Origin: Hypomyces perniciosus | Lineage: Eukaryota; Ascomycota; Sordariomycetes; Hypocreales; Hypocreaceae | DNA: 64,000 bases | NCBI GenBank assembly: GCA_008477525.1 | Contig: SPDT01000007.1 | Coordinates: 4,402,001-4,466,000, forward strand | Direction: 5' to 3' | Part shown: piece by piece, positions 11,436-23,834 of the stretch | Layout: each line of letters starts with the position of its first letter | How positions within the stretch are numbered: the first letter of the stretch is position 1 | Position numbers and translations under genes: made by a program | Notes under the pieces: generated by a model | The model's database searches: none | Told to the model about the DNA's origin: nothing | The model's input: the letters and a program-made list of their open reading frames with translations, nothing else

Positions 11436-13879
11436 GGTTGAGACTTCCGAGGCAGGGCGACTGTATGAATGGATATATGGATGGATTCTGTGTTGGATTG
11501 GATGTATGTAATTGGATGTATTATAGGAAATCATGGATGGCGGTATGCAGGTTTCAAACATCGGAGTTCAAGGTAGCACCATTAGTGTAAGTAGTAACAT
11601 GGGTATCGATCTATGAAGAAGTGGATTGTACGGAGTACCATGATCGTGGTGGGTGGCGCCAACCTGACGGAGGGTTGGTGACAGCCATGCGTGACGCTGG
11701 CATGCGGTGTGCAGCTCGCCTGTTGCCTCCGAGGCTCCAGGCATTGCGGGGAGTCTCCTCCCGGCATGAGTGCCGAAAGATTATCTCCCGCATGCCGGCA
11801 GTAGTAGCAGTAGTATTACGGAGTAGAGTTGTGAGAGGTTAAAAACGATATAGAGGAGATGGAGTCGTCATATGTCCAGAGTGAATCTGCTGGGATACAT
11901 AATTTCTCTATTACGTCAATGGATTTGTGTATTCCCAATTCTTCGCACTATTTCTGCAGACCCGGTTCTAGACAAAGACGTCGAAAGAGCCAGTCTCGGA
12001 CATCGAAGTAAGACGGCGTTTGACTAGACTTGTTAGCGTGAGGTTTGGACAACTCATCAACATCAGCGCAAGAACTCCTCAAAACCCTTGGCCTATCAAA
12101 GACAGCCAGTTGCATGTTAATCGCATGTCGGGCTATCCAATTGGGGTGCGGTAGCGTTCAAAGCGCAGCTATTTCTTTTTTTCGCTGCACCCTTTCTTTG
12201 CCCATGTCTTGTAGGAGCTGAAAAGGGCTGGACATGCATCTTTGGCTACTGATCGTCTGGAGAGGCTGGTGATTTGCATAGCATGTGTGGACAGAAGAAA
12301 TTCCTCTCATCCTACCAAACGGATGTCTCTGTATATGGACTTCCTTTGGAGCATGGACGCCGTTGAGGATGGTAGGCTGAGATTTCATTTGGAGAGATTC
12401 TAGTGTAAACAATTAGGAGCCAACCACCGACCAGCGATAGGGACATTGTGCTTCCAATATCCATGCGAAAAAACCAGGTTCCTCGCGGGCGGGAGGAAGA
12501 GAAGTGGCCCTCGCGTTTCCCACCCTGGTTTTACTACCTCTGGACGGCGGGCAAAGGCGGACCAGTAGCAACATCAGCGCAGCAGTTTGATGCCTATATA
12601 CTCCATACAAGCGACCGAGACTATGCGGCTAGCAGATCATCCAAGGATTGATTTACTCCGCCATTCAAGCGCGATATGTATGTACTTGGTATGTATGAAA
12701 TACGTACATACATACATACATACATACATACTGCATACATACTCCGGAGAAGGGCTGCAGATGCTCCCCCTACCTGCAGAGATCCGCTCGTCCAGTTGAA
12801 GCGACAAAGACCAGACCGTGATCTCTGCCGCACTTGTGGACGGTGTAATTTAACTCCCAGGGTGGCCCTGTCACGGACCAGTGGCCCTAAAGGCTGCCAG
12901 ACCACTGAAACCAGTAGGAAACCGCCACTTTCGAGGGTTGCAGGCTCCCGCCCACTCACTACCGGACGCTATCAGGCCGGGCCCACAGGCCGACTCTCGC
13001 TAAGCTTGATCCTAGACCATCCATCGTCATATCACCACCATTATTTTTTGGTCAAAAGTTGACATACGAGAGAAGTACTACTACCAGTACAGAGTCGACC
13101 CCCTGTGATGACAGACCAGTCTTCGCGACAGACCAGGCACAACAATCAAGTCCAGGTACCCGCCAGCGGCGGTTTGTAGACGAGGGACCACTACCCGTCC
13201 CGGCTTAGCGCACAGTCCTTACTCGTCTGGAACTTCATCTCATCTTAAAGTAGTTGCATAAAAAAAGACCCCCCTTGTCGCGCGCGTCACGTCGCCCCTG
13301 AAAGCCGCGAAGAGACGATTCCCACCACTGCCCTCCTTCGCCCTCTTCCAGACAGACAAGACCATTTTCTTCTCCTCCTGCAGGCGGCGTCCATTTCGAA
13401 ACACCACTCGTAGCCATTGCATTGTGTGTGCGCCGGTGCTTCCCTTTCTCCCGGTACCTTCTGCGGTATCCTTCTTCAGCTTCCCGCCTGCACCCCTCCT
13501 TAGGTTTCTTTTCTTCTGATCTGCTTCTTCTTCTTCTCAACACTCACTCACTCCCCTTTTGTTGTACTGTGGCAGCCAGCCACCAGTTGCACGGAATCGC
13601 AGCGCGAGTTGACTCAAGGGCTTCACTCTTCCAAGTCCAGCCCAGCACCGTTGCCCACGTCTCTTTTTCCACGGCCGAGCCCCCAGGACTAGACGTTGCT
13701 TTTTGTCGCCTCCTTGATCTGACTCTCATTGTGTCATGGCCTCTGACTGAGACTCTTCCTGTCTGCCCACCGCCTCCAATCCAACGCCGCGCAGTGGCTT
13801 TATAGTACCGCCTTTCCGCCATCGTTTGACCTTGAGCCTTTACAACATCTGAAATCGGCCGTCGCAAGTGTTGCCCATC
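11436..13879. other. Long intergenic region upstream of the Msb1-like gene
   Basis: No gene is supported in these 2.4 kb. Two TACGGAGTA motifs occur at 11629 and 11817, and a (TACA)n microsatellite lies at 12705-12731. From about 13430 the sequence becomes CT-rich, as in fungal leaders. A four-codon upstream frame (AUG at 13736, stop at 13748-13750) precedes the main start and could dampen translation if the leader includes it. Confidence 0.55.
12705..12731. repeat. (TACA)n tetranucleotide microsatellite
   Basis: Nearly seven uninterrupted TACA units are present. Imperfect copies of the same unit flank them on both sides. The repeat lies in intergenic DNA. Confidence 0.9.
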
Positions 13880-16800
13880 ATGCCAGGCCTCTTCTCCCGA
13901 CTGAAGTCCAAGGACGGCAGGTCCAAGAAGAAGAATGGCATGAACGAACTCGCCAACGCACTCCCGCAGCGGAGAAGGTGGGATGATGCCTGGACACGTA
14001 AAATCGTCGACCCAGAGGAGATTCAGGAGTTACTTCGATACTGTACCGAGGAGCTCAAGTCGCGAGGTATGACATCAATCCCGCGCCATCATGCAGCTTC
14101 CCTTGTTTCCTATGCGCCGTGACACAATGTGCCGTGCTAATCAACGGCTCGTACCGCAGGTCTCGATCATCCCTTTCTCCTATTGCCATTCCGACCGACT
14201 TCCAATCCTAGTGCCGTGCGCACCTTCATCCGACACTTCTTTAACCAGGACCCTCCCATGGGTGGCGAGGCATTGGGCCAAGAGCTGCGCATGGCCGAAC
14301 CTATGGTATGCATTCATCCGTACATCCTCCCTGGATTATTCATGCTCATTCAATTTGCAGGTTATCTCAGGTGTTATGAAATGGTGCTGGAGTCGTCTTC
14401 AGGGAGGTGTCGTTGGCTGGGACGCTTACGAGCTGTTCAAGATTGGAGAATTCGGTACGTCGCATACACTTGGCAAATGATTTCCACTCAAGGTGGCTTT
14501 ATTATTTGCAAATGCTGACTCGGACATTCAGACTCCAATTTGGCCAGGGATTCATTCAAAACCTTCATTCCTCTCAGTGTAGAGAACATTGCTCGACAGC
14601 AAATCATTTTCGATTTCTTTGGTCTGATGGCAGCAGTAGCCGCACATGGCAAAACTAACGGCTTTGGAGGTCGCAAGCTCTCTCGCATGGCCGCATGGTG
14701 GGCGTTTGAGCAAAAAGATACCGGTAATGGTTTTGACGGTGGCTACTCCGCATGGCTAAAGTAAGACGCAACACGGAAGTGTATGATTGATGAAATGGAA
14801 GTGCTGACCATGCCCCTAGTGCTGCCGACGCTACGAGCCACCTTTTCTTCGCATATCTTCGATCTTTATCGCCTGAGCAGAATCCTACCGGAATTACTCT
14901 GCTGCCAAGGTCACTTCAGAAGCTACTTCAGGAAACCGAGTATCCCCCACACAGACCCGAGTTATTGATGGTGAAGACGAAAAAGGTAGTTATGATTGTC
15001 GACACAGTTTCCCCAACTCCCTTCGCACTCTTGCGTAGAGCAAACCACTTCCAGTATAGGGACTCCGACAAAGAACTCCAAGTGTTTTCCAACTTCGAGG
15101 ACCCAGTGAAGGCTCTGACTGAGGAATGCCGCCGAGTTTTGAAGGCTATATCAGCAGCCAACCAATCCCAAGCTTCCAGCGCGAAACACTCCACAAGCCT
15201 GCGTGATGCTTCATGGTCGCGGTTCGAGGATATCGGTTTCTCGAGCTCGTTGGAGGAAGACGAGGAGGAGGACGAAAGCGCGTTGGCGGGAAGGAAACCA
15301 CAGCAGCAACCACACGGTCTTAGGACGACCCCGGCATCTGGTGATAACGGAGCTGCACGACCAACCACACCATCGTGGGCTGATTTCCTGTCATCTGGAT
15401 TTGTCGACGATACCCAGTCGAGGTCGAGTCTGCTTGTGCCCCCTGACAAGGTCCTTCCGCCTCTTGTCACGCAACAACCCAGGCAACAGAGCTCCCAGTC
15501 TCATCGCCCAAGGCTTGAGTCTGACCATCTTCAGCCAGGAGAGCTGGCAAGCATTAGGGTCATTGATCTCGATGATGCATTCTGGTGGGTGTGGATGAGC
15601 AGCCTTGCTCCTGAAGAGACCCCCGACCGAAAATCAGCTTTCGGCCGATGCGCCGTGATTGAGACACAAATTACCGGTGGTCGCTGGCTGGTCATGGAAG
15701 AAATGGTTGCCGGAGCTGCGCCTGATCCCCAGGAAGGGGCGTACATTGCGGAAAAGAAGGGCTTCTTCTCTTGGACGAGACGGGCCAAGACCATCTCTCG
15801 ACGTAAATCTGCAAGCAGAAAAGCTCTGGATAAAGGAGACAAAAGTCTTGGAGAGAGTTTGAATGGCAGCAGAGTCAGCATTGGGCCAGATGCGCATGCC
15901 AGGATTCAGGCCAAGGCAGCTCAACTGCGAGCTATGCAGGACAAGGATGCACAGGGTGCCCAGGTCGTCCGACGTGGTCGCACCGATTCCGAACTGATGG
16001 CAGAGAAGACCAATAGTGTCTTCGCTCTTCAGCCCACCATCGTGGGTGAGGCATCCTCAGCCCTGAAATGGGTCAGCAAGTATGACAAGGGTACCATCAA
16101 GGATGCCTACATGGCCAATAACGCTGCTGGCCGTGGAGTGATCCTTTCTTCGGCATCGAACCATACCAATGGCCAAAATGGAAGCGCCAATGGCCGTGTT
16201 GCGTCGCCTATGGTGCCTGCCAAAGATACCCCCATTAGCTCTGCTTCACCTTTATCCCAAGCCCCCTCTACTTTGTCTTTGGCGGCTGAAAAGGTTCGAG
16301 AAGAGCAACAAGCATCTCCTACTATCAAAATTGAAGCTGCCCCCCTTGCAGAACAGCGAAAGGCAGAGCACTCTGGTCTGCCTACGCCACCAAGGGACGA
16401 TGAAACGACTCGAGTCACCTCTTCAACCCTCAATGATAAGCTCTCACCATCTGATTCCGGAATGAGTCTGGAGACGATGAAGCAGCAGAAGGGTTTCCGA
16501 AAACTCTTTGGTCGGAAGAACCGCAACTCCAAGGTTCTGGAAAATGCAGCTGACGACGCAAACAACGTGGTCCAAGATACACAAAAGGAGCTCCCGAGCC
16601 CTGCTGCTGCCCCACCTCCCATTCCAGATGCTGTGCCATCCCAACCGGAGGTTGCTGAGGATGAGTCAAAGGCGGCACTGTTCACGGAGCCGACCTATGA
16701 TCCATCAGTCGGCGACAGTGTCACTCATGTTGATTCTGCCGATTATGCCGCGGAAGCTAAGCACGAGTTCTCCAGATTCGACCAGGGCCCTATGGATCAG

Positions 16801-17239
16801 CCAGCCTTTGCCCCCGAAGACGACGATGAGGATGATGCTGTTCCACCCCCGATTGCCTTGCACTCTCAGCGCCAGGAGTTTTCGAGAAGTGTGACGGAGT
16901 TGTCTAAGGAGGGACTTGCCCAGGGTGCGGGCCCCGGTATTCAGGACCGTTGGGCGCAAATCCGCAAGAACGCCGCAGACAGGGCGTCTAGTCGCCAAAG
17001 CGAGGAGCAGAGCGTAACAAGGCACAGCAAGACTACTGATGGCGATGATGAGACGAGCGGAGAAGAGAGTAAGTAACCCACCAGGGCAACTTCCATGTGC
17101 ATATAAATCAGTGGGATTACTAACCAACTTCACAGCGATCGAATCTCGAGTTGCACGTATCAAGGCTCGTGTTGCCGAGCTTACTGGCAACATGGATGGC
17201 TTTGAGAACTCCGCCCAACCAGCTCCGATCCGTCGTTGA
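13880..17239 (+). CDS. msb1: Msb1/Mug8-domain morphogenesis protein
   Basis: Six exons (13880-14066, 14160-14305, 14361-14454, 14532-14760, 14820-17068, 17136-17239) join in frame to 1002 residues. The N-terminal 450 or so residues resemble the Msb1/Mug8 domain of fungal polarity proteins. Recognisable stretches are WDDAWTRKIVDPEEIQELL, GVMKWCWSRLQGGVVGWDAY, and FFGLMAAVAAHGKTNGFGGR. In yeast, Msb1 acts with Cdc42 and Rho1 at sites of polarised growth. The remaining half is low-complexity, rich in Ser, Pro and charged residues, with several RRXS/RRKS-like sites suited to kinases. The last exon encodes a short heptad-like helix (ESRVARIKARVAELTGNMDGF). Introns of 54-93 nt have standard borders. 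I am sure of the domain and infer the role from the family. Confidence 0.9.
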
Positions 17240-18029
17240 TGGAATCTTCATATGATACAACCCGCTCACTCGACCTTGGACCAAGATCTATTCTCTGTCA
17301 CTCATTTTGAATCAAGTTTATAACCCACTCGTCGTCACATTATCTTCATCCACAGCGATACGATGCGATACGCAGCGTGTGCCCTTTTAATACTAGCCAG
17401 TGTTCTCATTCATTTGATCCTTTTGTTGTCAGTCATTTATCGAATTAATACATGATACCACTAGAAAAAATGGGGACTGTGGGATCAGTACCCGGAGAAA
17501 AGGAGGCCTCTTTTTTGTTGCCCAAATACCATCACTACGTTATCCTGTTTCTCTGAACGGGGGAGCAACGCAAATGTTTGCAATTTGAAGTCATCTTCGT
17601 TCTTCTATCTAGCCTCTGATTCGGGTTACTTTCAGGTTTCCCTTTGTCTCCATTTTTTTTCTTGCTTCTGAGCCTTTTTTGCTCTAATGGACTTGCAGTG
17701 GAGGATTTTGGAGAGAATTCTTCTCGTATGAGAGCGCGACACGCACGAACTTTGTCAATACCTCCCTATGCTAGCTATCTAATTGAAATCTGTTATGTAG
17801 AACCTGACGATGGAGCCTGTTTGTGCTTTTCTCTCTTTACAAACTGACATGATTGGAGTCTAAGAGACTTATAGTCTTTGGTGAAGATGCCGGGTCCTTT
17901 CTCTGTCCTTCCAACGTGAATTTGACTCATACGATTAATTCTGCTTCTTCCCACCCCGTGGTCCATTGAGCTCAGCCTACTGCTTGTCCTCGTTGAGTTT
18001 GCTGTTGTTTAATCTGCCAATCCAAATCC
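17240..18029. other. Convergent 3' intergenic region
   Basis: The Msb1-like gene and the DUF726 gene end towards each other. The sequence is T-rich on the + strand. A short hydrophobic frame near 17644 lacks an AUG. I see no gene. Confidence 0.6.
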
Positions 18030-20452
18030 TTAGTATCGTCTCCCATGGGCTGGGACGTGGCTATCATGTTCGTCGTCGTCATCGTCATCCTGATCCACCA
18101 TGGCAATAGTCATATATTCCCTGTCATCTGAGTAATTTGACTCTGGCGTCAGTGGGCGAGAAGGTGACTCGTGATCATTGTGTGCATCCTCCTGCTTAGG
18201 TTCTGGGACGGGTCGTCGAGGAAGAGGTGTGGTTTTCTCGTCCTCTTGTGGAGGGGCAGTGGGACGTCTGGGGAGAGGAGGGTTGGTGCTGTCAGGTTTA
18301 GTTGGCGGTGTCTCTTGTGTTGGTCGTCTTGGTAGGGGTGGATTCGCTGGTTCAGATTGGGGCATTAGACCAGGTGGTGTAATGGTTAAGCCACGAAGAT
18401 GATCTTCCATCTTGTCGACAGTCGAGGAATCTCCATTTTGCTTGGTCTCCTCCAAATCGATGAGGTTCTCCTCTGCTTGCTTGTCTTTCATCTTGATAAC
18501 GTCATCCTTCTCGATTTCGTCTCCAGCCTTGACGCTCACAAAGCCGCATCTTCGCAGAATCTCACCCGTCAATGAGGCATATCGAAGATGACCGCTCACT
18601 CTCTCGCTCAGGTTCAGATTCTCGATGCCTTGTACCTCTTTGATGGGCTGCAGGCCTGCGATGCCTAGAGCGAGGCTGTGCATTCGATACACGAAGCCTA
18701 GCATCATGTCATTTTCGGAATAGACGTTGAATATCTTGCCAGAGACGACGCTGCGGATGGTACGCCAATGAGCAGAGTCGGAAGGGGCTGGCGTTCCGAT
18801 AATTACTACCGTATCAACTAAGCCGAAGGCATGACGCTCGGCGAGTGATTGTAGGCAGGAATGAATGGCCGTAGCACCGAGAGAGTAGCCCACGAGTGTA
18901 ACTGGCCTCTCGCCCTGAACTTTGTTGATAAGGGCATCTGCGAGTAACTCGCCGGCCTTTCTGGAACGATTGCTAGCACGACTGAACGGGTTATCGACAT
19001 TCGAGGCCATGGCCAGGACCTGAATAGGCCACAGAGCAGCCCACAGAGTCGCCAATACAGTACGCTTGAGCACTTCTGCTTTGAAGGCTTGCCAGGCGAA
19101 TGAATGCATGAGATCCTGTAAAGCAGTTCCCAGGGCAAGCAAAGTACTCATCTCATAGCGAAGTGCGAAGACTTCGGTATCGGAGCTGAGGACGTGCCAA
19201 GGCTTTGTGACGTCGTCTTCTGTGGTCAGCCAACCGTTGATGCCGACAGTGACGCGAAGGCGGCGTTGTTGTTGTTCCTTGGAAGGGGCTCCTTGTAGGC
19301 TTTGATCAAGGACCTCTTCTAGGGGAAGGAAGCGGAAGTCTTCGACCTCTTTGGCATAGTTGTCCATCATCTCTCCCTAGGAACGGTCAGTAATGTCAAC
19401 AAGCTCTTGCCAGGGGGGGCAACACTCACAGTCATCTTGGCTCCATAAGCCCCAAAGAGGGCTCCAACCAGTGCACCGTTCATCCAGAAGATACCAAGAA
19501 AACTAGCAACTCCCCCCAGACCAACTCCTCCAAGAATACCGCCAATGGCCCCAGCAACAACGGGAGCTGCCAGTCCACCTGTGACACCAATCACTGCGGC
19601 GCCAGCAACGGAGGCCAGGCCAACTTTCCAGAAGCGGCTCACTTTGTTCTCCTGTCGACGCTTCGCAGCCTCGGCGTCAGCAGACATGACCTCTTTCTGG
19701 CTCTTATCCGCTGTAGAGGATTCCATGAGAGACCTGGCAATCTCGGCTTCCTCCTTGTTGAGAAATGCCTGTGGGAGCTCTAGTGACGAGGCCAGGTAGA
19801 GAACCAAAGCACGGGAGTGAGCGGAATATTTTCCCGTGGACAGGAGTAGGAGCAGAACGCAGCTGAGGGCCTCTTCCCGATCCTCCGCGGGAATAGTAGT
19901 TAATCTTGTCGGGATGGGATGGTATATAGCTTGCAGCGCAGAGACATCCTCGGTCCTGTCAATTGTTGTGCCCTCGACATCTACGAGGTGGTTACCGTGT
20001 TCCGGTATGTCCAATTTCGTCTTGTCGATAGCCTCGCGTCGTGCTTTTCGCTCTGATATAACCTTGGGGGTATCCTGCACGTTCACAACCTCCCCCAACT
20101 TGGACACGACTTCGTCCCTCCATTCGAAAGTGTACTTCAAAGCAGCCCTCTGGACACGCTCAGCCTCCTTTGTAGGCTTGTATGTCGACGACCGTCGAGA
20201 AATCCGGGGCTCGCCACCTCGGGACTCGCCACCTCGGGATGGCGATGTACTGGACTTTCTTCCCAGGCCGGCGGTCCCTTCAGCTCCATTGCCTTCATCT
20301 TCCGGGGCGATGGATCCCAATTCATCAGAAGGATGTTCCAGCTCAGAAATCATGTACGACGTAACGTCGTTGACGAGCTGCAGCAACGCCTGGCGCCTGG
20401 CGGGGTTCAAGGCAATGACGATTTGACGCGGATCTGTGCATCGTGGCGCCAT
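18030..20452 (-). CDS. DUF726 family protein, putative membrane-linked alpha/beta hydrolase
   Basis: Exons 20452-19430 and 19376-18030 give 789 residues. After a charged N-terminal region there is a long Gly/Ala-rich hydrophobic block near residues 275-340 (VIGVTGGLAAPVVAGAIGG and GVASFLGIFWMNGALVG) that can enter membranes. Then comes a hydrolase-like domain with the nucleophile elbow GYSLGATAIHS (GxSxG). This order is typical of DUF726 proteins such as yeast Mil1 and animal TMCO4, whose substrates are not well defined. The C-terminal 150 residues are proline-rich with three PLPRRP repeats, candidate SH3-binding sites, and end in an Asp/Glu-rich stretch. The intron (53 nt) has donor GTGAGT and acceptor CCTAG. 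Substrate and exact location cannot be read from the sequence. Confidence 0.9.
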
Positions 20453-21168
20453 TGTGATGTGTGCTGCGTATTCTGTATCTTGCTATCCAGAAGTCATTGA
20501 TAGAGTCGTGTAGAATATTTGTGGTTTTGACGATTAAATGAATGTCCTTCGCCACAAGCTTCTATCTCCAAGCCGGCGGGTTGTGTAGGCGTAAGAATAG
20601 GTGTCTTGCTGCTGAATCGACATGAAACGCACTTATTGGTAGGCAATTGGTTGGGTATGAGTACATATGTCACACCAAGAATGCATGTGCCCAGCCCATC
20701 AGGCATCAGAATCTTTCAGGGGATGTCACACAAATAGTTGTATCCATACGAAGTACTTCGGTCAGAGTGCAGAAAAGTATCTTCGAATATCTTAAAAATG
20801 ACGTAGAATGGGGGAAATAATAGGCATTGTGACGACTGTGACGACTAACATGTGCAAGATGACAGTGCCGAGATGCCAAAACTGCTAATAAGTTAGGTAG
20901 TATCTAATACTTCTTAAACTCAAATAAATTGCTGGATCATAGCAATTCGCCTATGCATAAAATAATTCGTCATTCCCGGTGCATTAATTTCCTAAGAGCA
21001 ATAATATGGAGTAAAAATTCAAAAATAAAGATGATACTCAGTTGCAAAGGTCATGGCTTCTTGACATCGCAAATGAATAGAAGTACCAAAAAAAAGCAGT
21101 TGTATGAAGACAAAAAATGTACTCCGTACAAAACGACAAAAAATGTAACTCTTCTCCGGAAGAAGAAC
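20453..21168. other. Intergenic region between the DUF726 gene and tRNA-Tyr
   Basis: No gene is visible. It contains the 12-bp palindrome CGAAGTACTTCG (20749-20760), one TACTCCGTA (21120) and AT-rich DNA. A run of A at about 21138-21143 is TTTTTT on the minus strand and fits termination of the tRNA-Tyr transcript. Confidence 0.6.
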
Positions 21169-21255
21169 TCTCCGGGGACGGAGTCGAACCGCCGACATTT
21201 CGGTGAGATGTTATCCATTACAGCCGAACGCCATTACCAACTAGACCACCCAGAG
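21169..21255 (-). tRNA. tRNA-Tyr (GUA) with 13-nt intron
   Basis: Read on the minus strand the 87 nt fold as a tRNA. The acceptor stem CTCTGGG pairs with CCCGGAG, followed by discriminator A. The T arm is GGCGG-TTCGACT-CCGTC. The anticodon stem TTCGG pairs with CCGAA. The loop begins CTGTAA, giving anticodon GTA. A 13-nt insert (21217-21205) follows the base 3' to the anticodon, the normal intron position. Nuclear tRNA-Tyr genes of eukaryotes generally carry an intron, which agrees. The mature length would be 74 nt before CCA addition. Confidence 0.93.
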
Positions 21256-21527
21256 GCAGAAGAGTTGACATAAGAGGAACTCTATACCCTTAAGAGGTGT
21301 TCAATGTGGGGATTAGATTTTCTCAGCCGCTAACGCCTCCAAGCAGATCCGATAAGCTCTGATAAGCTATCGCTCCACTAAAAAATTTCCATTGACAGCC
21401 AACCAGCAATACGCCTCTCGTTCGCCAGTCACGCTCGCATCCAAAGAGCCTTCAAAATATATTCAATGCAATTAATATCGCCAATAATATCCCATTACCA
21501 TAATTATTAGTGTCGAACGTGTACACG

Positions 21528-22184
21528 ATGGACGCATACGCCTTGCTCTCCTCCCAAGGATGGAGGGGAACAGGACATTCCCTACACAAAACCGACGACT
21601 CGATCGGACTCGCGAAACCTCTTCTCCTCTCAAGAAAAGACAATACGAAAGGCCTCGGGACAACACAACACTTCACAAGCGACCAATGGTGGATGAACGC
21701 CTTTGACGAACAGCTCAAGGGTCTGGACACTTCCAAAGAAGGAAAAGTTGTACAGACTGTCCAGACCGGCAAACTCAATGCTCTTGATAAGAAGCACTTG
21801 TCGAAATACTCTGTATACGCCACATTTGTGCGAGGGGGGTTTCTCGAGGGAACAATATCATCTACGGAGACAGATGATTCGTCTGGCGCAGAGTCAGACA
21901 ATCGCAACTACAAGGGGGCCGAATCGCCAAAAGCAGACTCTGAGCCCAGGAAGGAAACCAAGGAAGAAAGGAGGGCACGGAAGGAAGAGAAGAGAAAAAG
22001 AAAGGAAGCCCGGGCATTGAGGAAAGCTGCTCGCCTTGAGCGAAAGTCGAAAAAGGACAAGGCGAAAAAGGACAAGTCGGACTCCAGCGATAGCGCGAAG
22101 GAAGAGAAACATCGCAGGCGAGCAAAGAAGGAAGAAAAGCGGCGGCGGAGAGAACTAGAAAAGAACAAGAAGAATGGGAGCTGA
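21528..22184 (+). CDS. tma23: Tma23-like G-patch protein, ribosome biogenesis
   Basis: This single-exon gene encodes 218 residues. The first 70 residues form a G-patch-like segment (SQGWRGTGHSLH, then GLAKPLLLSRK and KGLG) followed by DQWWMNAFDEQLKGL, the signature of yeast Tma23, a nucleolar factor in small-subunit maturation. The C-terminal 80 residues are almost entirely Lys, Arg, Glu and Ala and should form a long charged helix with nucleolar-targeting character. The AUG at 21528 was chosen because the G-patch begins right after it and no earlier in-frame AUG exists. The start lies 272 bp from the divergent tRNA-Tyr gene. Confidence 0.82.
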   Translation: MDAYALLSSQGWRGTGHSLHKTDDSIGLAKPLLLSRKDNTKGLGTTQHFTSDQWWMNAFDEQLKGLDTSKEGKVVQTVQTGKLNALDKKHLSKYSVYATFVRGGFLEGTISSTETDDSSGAESDNRNYKGAESPKADSEPRKETKEERRARKEEKRKRKEARALRKAARLERKSKKDKAKKDKSDSSDSAKEEKHRRRAKKEEKRRRRELEKNKKNGS

Positions 22185-22277
22185 GATTTCATGTCTAATC
22201 ATACCCGCATAAACAAGCATTAGCACGGAGTTGGGGTCATTATTTTCATTCGGGACAAGGGATACCCAAATAGAATA

Positions 22278-23499
22278 TCATATTTCTTTCGGAACTTTGC
22301 CCGGCTTACCGGACAATATCCATGGTCTTCTATCCCAAAATTCATCCCTAATGATGTCAATGTGCTCAACCACTATTCTTGCCTTTGCTCTCCGCTTCTT
22401 GTCTTTCTCGGCCTGTGACTTGGATTGCTGAACAGGCTCGGCGAGAGCATCCACAGCTGCGGCTTCGTTTTGGGTGCTGGGTTCAACCAACTCGTACTGC
22501 GTTATGTCAATCCGATGTTCTGTACCAGGGCGGAGTTTGCCTCACATCTCTGAACACGACGCTTCCCTTTTTGAAAATTTCCGGTTCGTTGTTGTAGTTG
22601 ATTTGGAAACGAGAGAAAAGAATCTCGTTTTTATCTGAAGCCAGGGTTCCCTAAAGCATGTTAGGATATCATGCATGACGGCGTAGGGGGCAACATACAG
22701 CAAGCGTCTTCTCGGCTTCTTTGTTGTCAAGTCCCCCAAGTTGTATAAGGGCCCAGAATACGGTGTTGTACAAGTTGTTGATGTGACCTTGTAGGTTAGC
22801 GAGCGATGGCCAACAAATAGATGCGGTGTCTTACAATCAGCTTGTCTCCAACTCATGTAGTCTCGGAGGTTCTGGACGGTTGGGTAACATACAGCCCGAC
22901 CATCAAAAGTCGGAAGCGGGAAAGACAGCGGGCTATCAGGGAAGTATGTCGACCATAAGAAGACGTAATTTGCTGTGAAAGTTGAGACTACCGTGCTGGT
23001 GAGTTTACTGGAAGTTTGTGAGCTGGCATTTTAATATAGGGTAAGCTTTGGATACGGACCTTGCTCTTCTTTCGAAGAGATTGCATGACTTGTGAAACAC
23101 AAAACTGTAACAGGTCAGTGAGAAAATTGAGCGATATGGAAGCGAGAGACATTACCTGTACTCATCGCTGACTCCGTAGGCGACGGTGATTTCTGGGAGG
23201 TCAGTCACAACAGCTTTGGCAGCGGCATTCATGACATCCAATGCCCTTCGGTCGTTGGGTTTCGCAAACCCATATCTTGCACACATTCTAGCAATAACGT
23301 TAAAAAAAATATCCAACTAAAAGATCAAGGAAGGGGAGTTTACTTCGTGAAAGCTCGTCCATCTACACGAACCACGATCCATGTATTCGGCAATAGGGAG
23401 TCTGGCTGTTCGAAGCTCTTGACATACTCGAACCTTCAACGCTGGTAAGCCTTTGACTGGGAGTTGAGACAAGGGAAATACCTACTTCGAGTTCGCCAT
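22278..23499 (-). CDS. thg1: tRNA-His guanylyltransferase
   Basis: The enzyme adds the essential G at position -1 of tRNA-His. Eight small exons (23499-23486, 23433-23344, 23287-23156, 23104-23060, 23007-22835, 22787-22699, 22650-22546, 22496-22278) join in frame to 288 residues. The metal-binding carboxylates fall at the expected places, D29 in VRVDGRAF and D76-E77 in GVSDEYSF. The HINNLYN motif and the C-terminal [16 protein letters not shown] are also typical. The exon before the last ends at FRD and skips to YELVEPS by a 49-nt intron. The earlier AG in that intron would run into a stop. The donor of intron 4 (GTCCGT) is weak. The gene is divergent from swd1, with 335 bp between the starts. 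Confidence 0.94.
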
Positions 23500-23834
23500 T
23501 TTCGAAATTGGCGAGACCTTTAGATGTCAAGTTTTGGTGAAAGAGAATGCTCAGTGAAGGGAACTAAGCGGAATGCCGAGAACTTGTGCGTCATGTTAGT
23601 CGTACACATCCCCGCGGTGGAGTATTTCCAACTTTGGCTATGCTAGACGCACTCCTTGCTTGTATAGTGTACACCCTGTGGCGCGCGGCTGGTTCTCAGC
23701 CTTGCATTGAAAGGCCTCTTCCGCGCTCGTGCCTTGGGGATCTTAACAAACTTCCTGCGCTTCCCCAGGTCCATTTCCCAGTCAACAATGCTCGATTTGC
23801 GCCGCCAGAGAGTCCTTTCGCCGTTACCTCGACG
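23500..23834. promoter_or_regulatory. Bidirectional promoter region of thg1 and swd1
   Basis: This short interval between two divergent housekeeping starts must serve both. The swd1 frame is open upstream of its AUG, from about 23586, but the upstream residues show no WD-repeat character. Confidence 0.6.

Noticed and set aside
16107..16685. 192-codon minus-strand frame
   Set aside because: It is antisense to the Msb1-like gene and has no recognisable features.
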